From: Roseibacillus sp.
GTDB taxonomy: Bacteria > Verrucomicrobiota > Verrucomicrobiia > Verrucomicrobiales > Akkermansiaceae
Direction: 5' to 3'
Length of the DNA: 64,000 nt
Assembly (NCBI GenBank): GCA_028821775.1
Contig: JAPKFB010000010.1
Span: 1 to 64,000 of the forward strand
Shown here one piece after another: positions 63,395-64,000 of the stretch (position 1 is the first letter of the stretch; every line of letters starts with the position of its first letter). A program made the position numbers and the translations under genes. The notes under the pieces are model-generated. The model did not search any database. It saw only the letters and a list, made by a program, of their open reading frames with translations, and was not told the DNA's origin.

Positions 63395-64000
63395 TCAGGA
63401 TTGCTTGTGAGCGGGAACGATGGGCAACTGCTCGGCGGCCTGCTCGAAGGCCGCTGCGATGGAGGATTTGGAGCCGTCGAGAAGTGCCACGGGTTCTCCT
63501 TCATCACAACGCTGGCGGGTCTCAGGGTCGATCGGGATCTGGGCGAGGAGGGGAACCTTGAGACGTTCGGCCTCACGTTTACCGCCAGCATCGCCGAAGA
63601 GATGATACCTCGTGCCGTGGTCACATTCGAACCACGACATATTCTCGATCAGGCCGAGGATGCGGACGTTTACCTTGGCAAACATATTGATCGCCTTGCG
63701 TGCATCGATGAGAGCGATCTCCTGCGGTGTCGTCACGATGACGGCTCCGTCGAGGGCGATGGTCTGCACGATGGTGAGTTGGATGTCGCCTGTACCCGGC
63801 GGGAGATCGAGGACGAGGATATCGAGGTCGCCCCAGGCCACTTGCTGGAGAAAGTACTGGGTGTGCCTGGTTGCCATCGGGCCACGCACTATGACCGGAG
63901 AGTCATCGCTGAGAAGAAACCCCATTGAGATCAACTTGATTCCGTGCGCTTCGATCGGGATGATGCGCTCCTGTTGATCGGCCATCGGCTGCTTGCCCGC
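63395..64000 (-). CDS. mrp: Mrp/NBP35 (ApbC) family iron-sulfur carrier ATPase, N-terminus outside the window
   Basis: The frame stays open to the window edge; the 202 residues visible are the C-terminal part of a P-loop Fe-S carrier/assembly ATPase. Seen: PIEAHGIKLISMGFLL, SPVIVRGPMATRHTQYFLQQ, VAWGDLDILVLDLPPGTGDI, TPQEIALIDARKAINMFAKV and VRILGLIENMSWF. The family CxxC is not apparent after ENMSWFECDHGTRYHLFG, where only one Cys is found. The Walker A motif would lie upstream of the edge. The track start at 63985 is internal. Confidence 0.9.
   Translation of the reverse strand, partial: AGKQPMADQQERIIPIEAHGIKLISMGFLLSDDSPVIVRGPMATRHTQYFLQQVAWGDLDILVLDLPPGTGDIQLTIVQTIALDGAVIVTTPQEIALIDARKAINMFAKVNVRILGLIENMSWFECDHGTRYHLFGDAGGKREAERLKVPLLAQIPIDPETRQRCDEGEPVALLDGSKSSIAAAFEQAAEQLPIVPAHKQS

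Noticed and set aside
1-64000. CRISPR arrays, insertion sequences, prophage, tRNA or rRNA genes
   Set aside because: Scanned by eye on both strands; no spaced direct repeats, transposase ORFs, phage structural genes or recognisable tRNA/rRNA sequence were found. A tRNAscan or covariance-model search was not possible.

Overview
The window is a high-GC bacterial chromosome segment that most resembles a member of the Verrucomicrobia (PVC superphylum). The inference rests on several families seen together: sulfatases, a PQQ-like propeller protein, a DUF1549/DUF1553 plus DUF1501 pair, cytochrome-LRR and ThuA-like secreted proteins, a Planctomycete/Verrucomicrobia-type ECF sigma factor beside a Ser/Thr kinase-WD40 protein, and a metal-permease/DtxR fusion otherwise best known from Chlamydiae. 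No rRNA, tRNA, CRISPR array, insertion sequence or prophage was recognised by eye.

Layout. 1-8.1 kb (minus strand): an internally deleted arylsulfatase, a fused TctC-TctB protein and TctA packed with 1-2 bp gaps, then a full sulfatase and a secreted PQQ-like propeller protein. 8.4-8.9 kb: a frameshifted cytochrome P460-like remnant. 9-23 kb: mostly single genes (YCF48-like protein, SelO, an RRM protein, a double C-type-lectin protein, a secreted metallophosphoesterase, an RluA-type pseudouridine synthase, an orphan histidine kinase, a PhoX-like protein, VF530, an M28/glutaminyl-cyclase-like peptidase, ParB). 23.6-26.4 kb (plus): a secreted protein, a SET-domain protein overlapping an alkyl-DNA methyltransferase, and a thioredoxin-fold protein without cysteines. 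26.3-30.4 kb (minus): ribBA-ribH-nusB and an AI-2E family permease.

30.58-34.87 kb is the most interesting unit: binding protein, ATPase, permease fused to a DtxR-type repressor, and second permease, in the same order as chlamydial ytgABCD, preceded by a DtxR-box-like sequence and a perfect TTAGCC-CT-GGCTAA palindrome. The layout suggests a metal-uptake operon that encodes its own repressor as the tail of a permease.

35-48.8 kb: a SNF2 helicase, a cytochrome-LRR protein with a clear terminator, a DP-x-AA repeat protein, a divergent ECF sigma/Ser-Thr kinase pair around a GTTATC-GT-GATAAC palindrome, a GNAT enzyme, a secreted metalloprotease-like protein, an aldo/keto reductase and a 59-residue ORF below the ORF-track cutoff. 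48.9-52 kb: a ThuA-like protein, a broken histidine kinase and AmtB. 52-56.1 kb (minus): a compact four-gene operon joining a ZnuA-like lipoprotein to a LolD/MacB-type ABC pair and a PVC-type membrane protein, with a TATAAT promoter inside an 8+8 bp inverted repeat. 56.4-63 kb (plus): a 1708-residue cytochrome/WD40/DUF1549/DUF1553 protein and its DUF1501 partner. The window ends inside a minus-strand Mrp/NBP35 ATPase.

All calls come from reading the sequence and recognising motifs; no database search was run.
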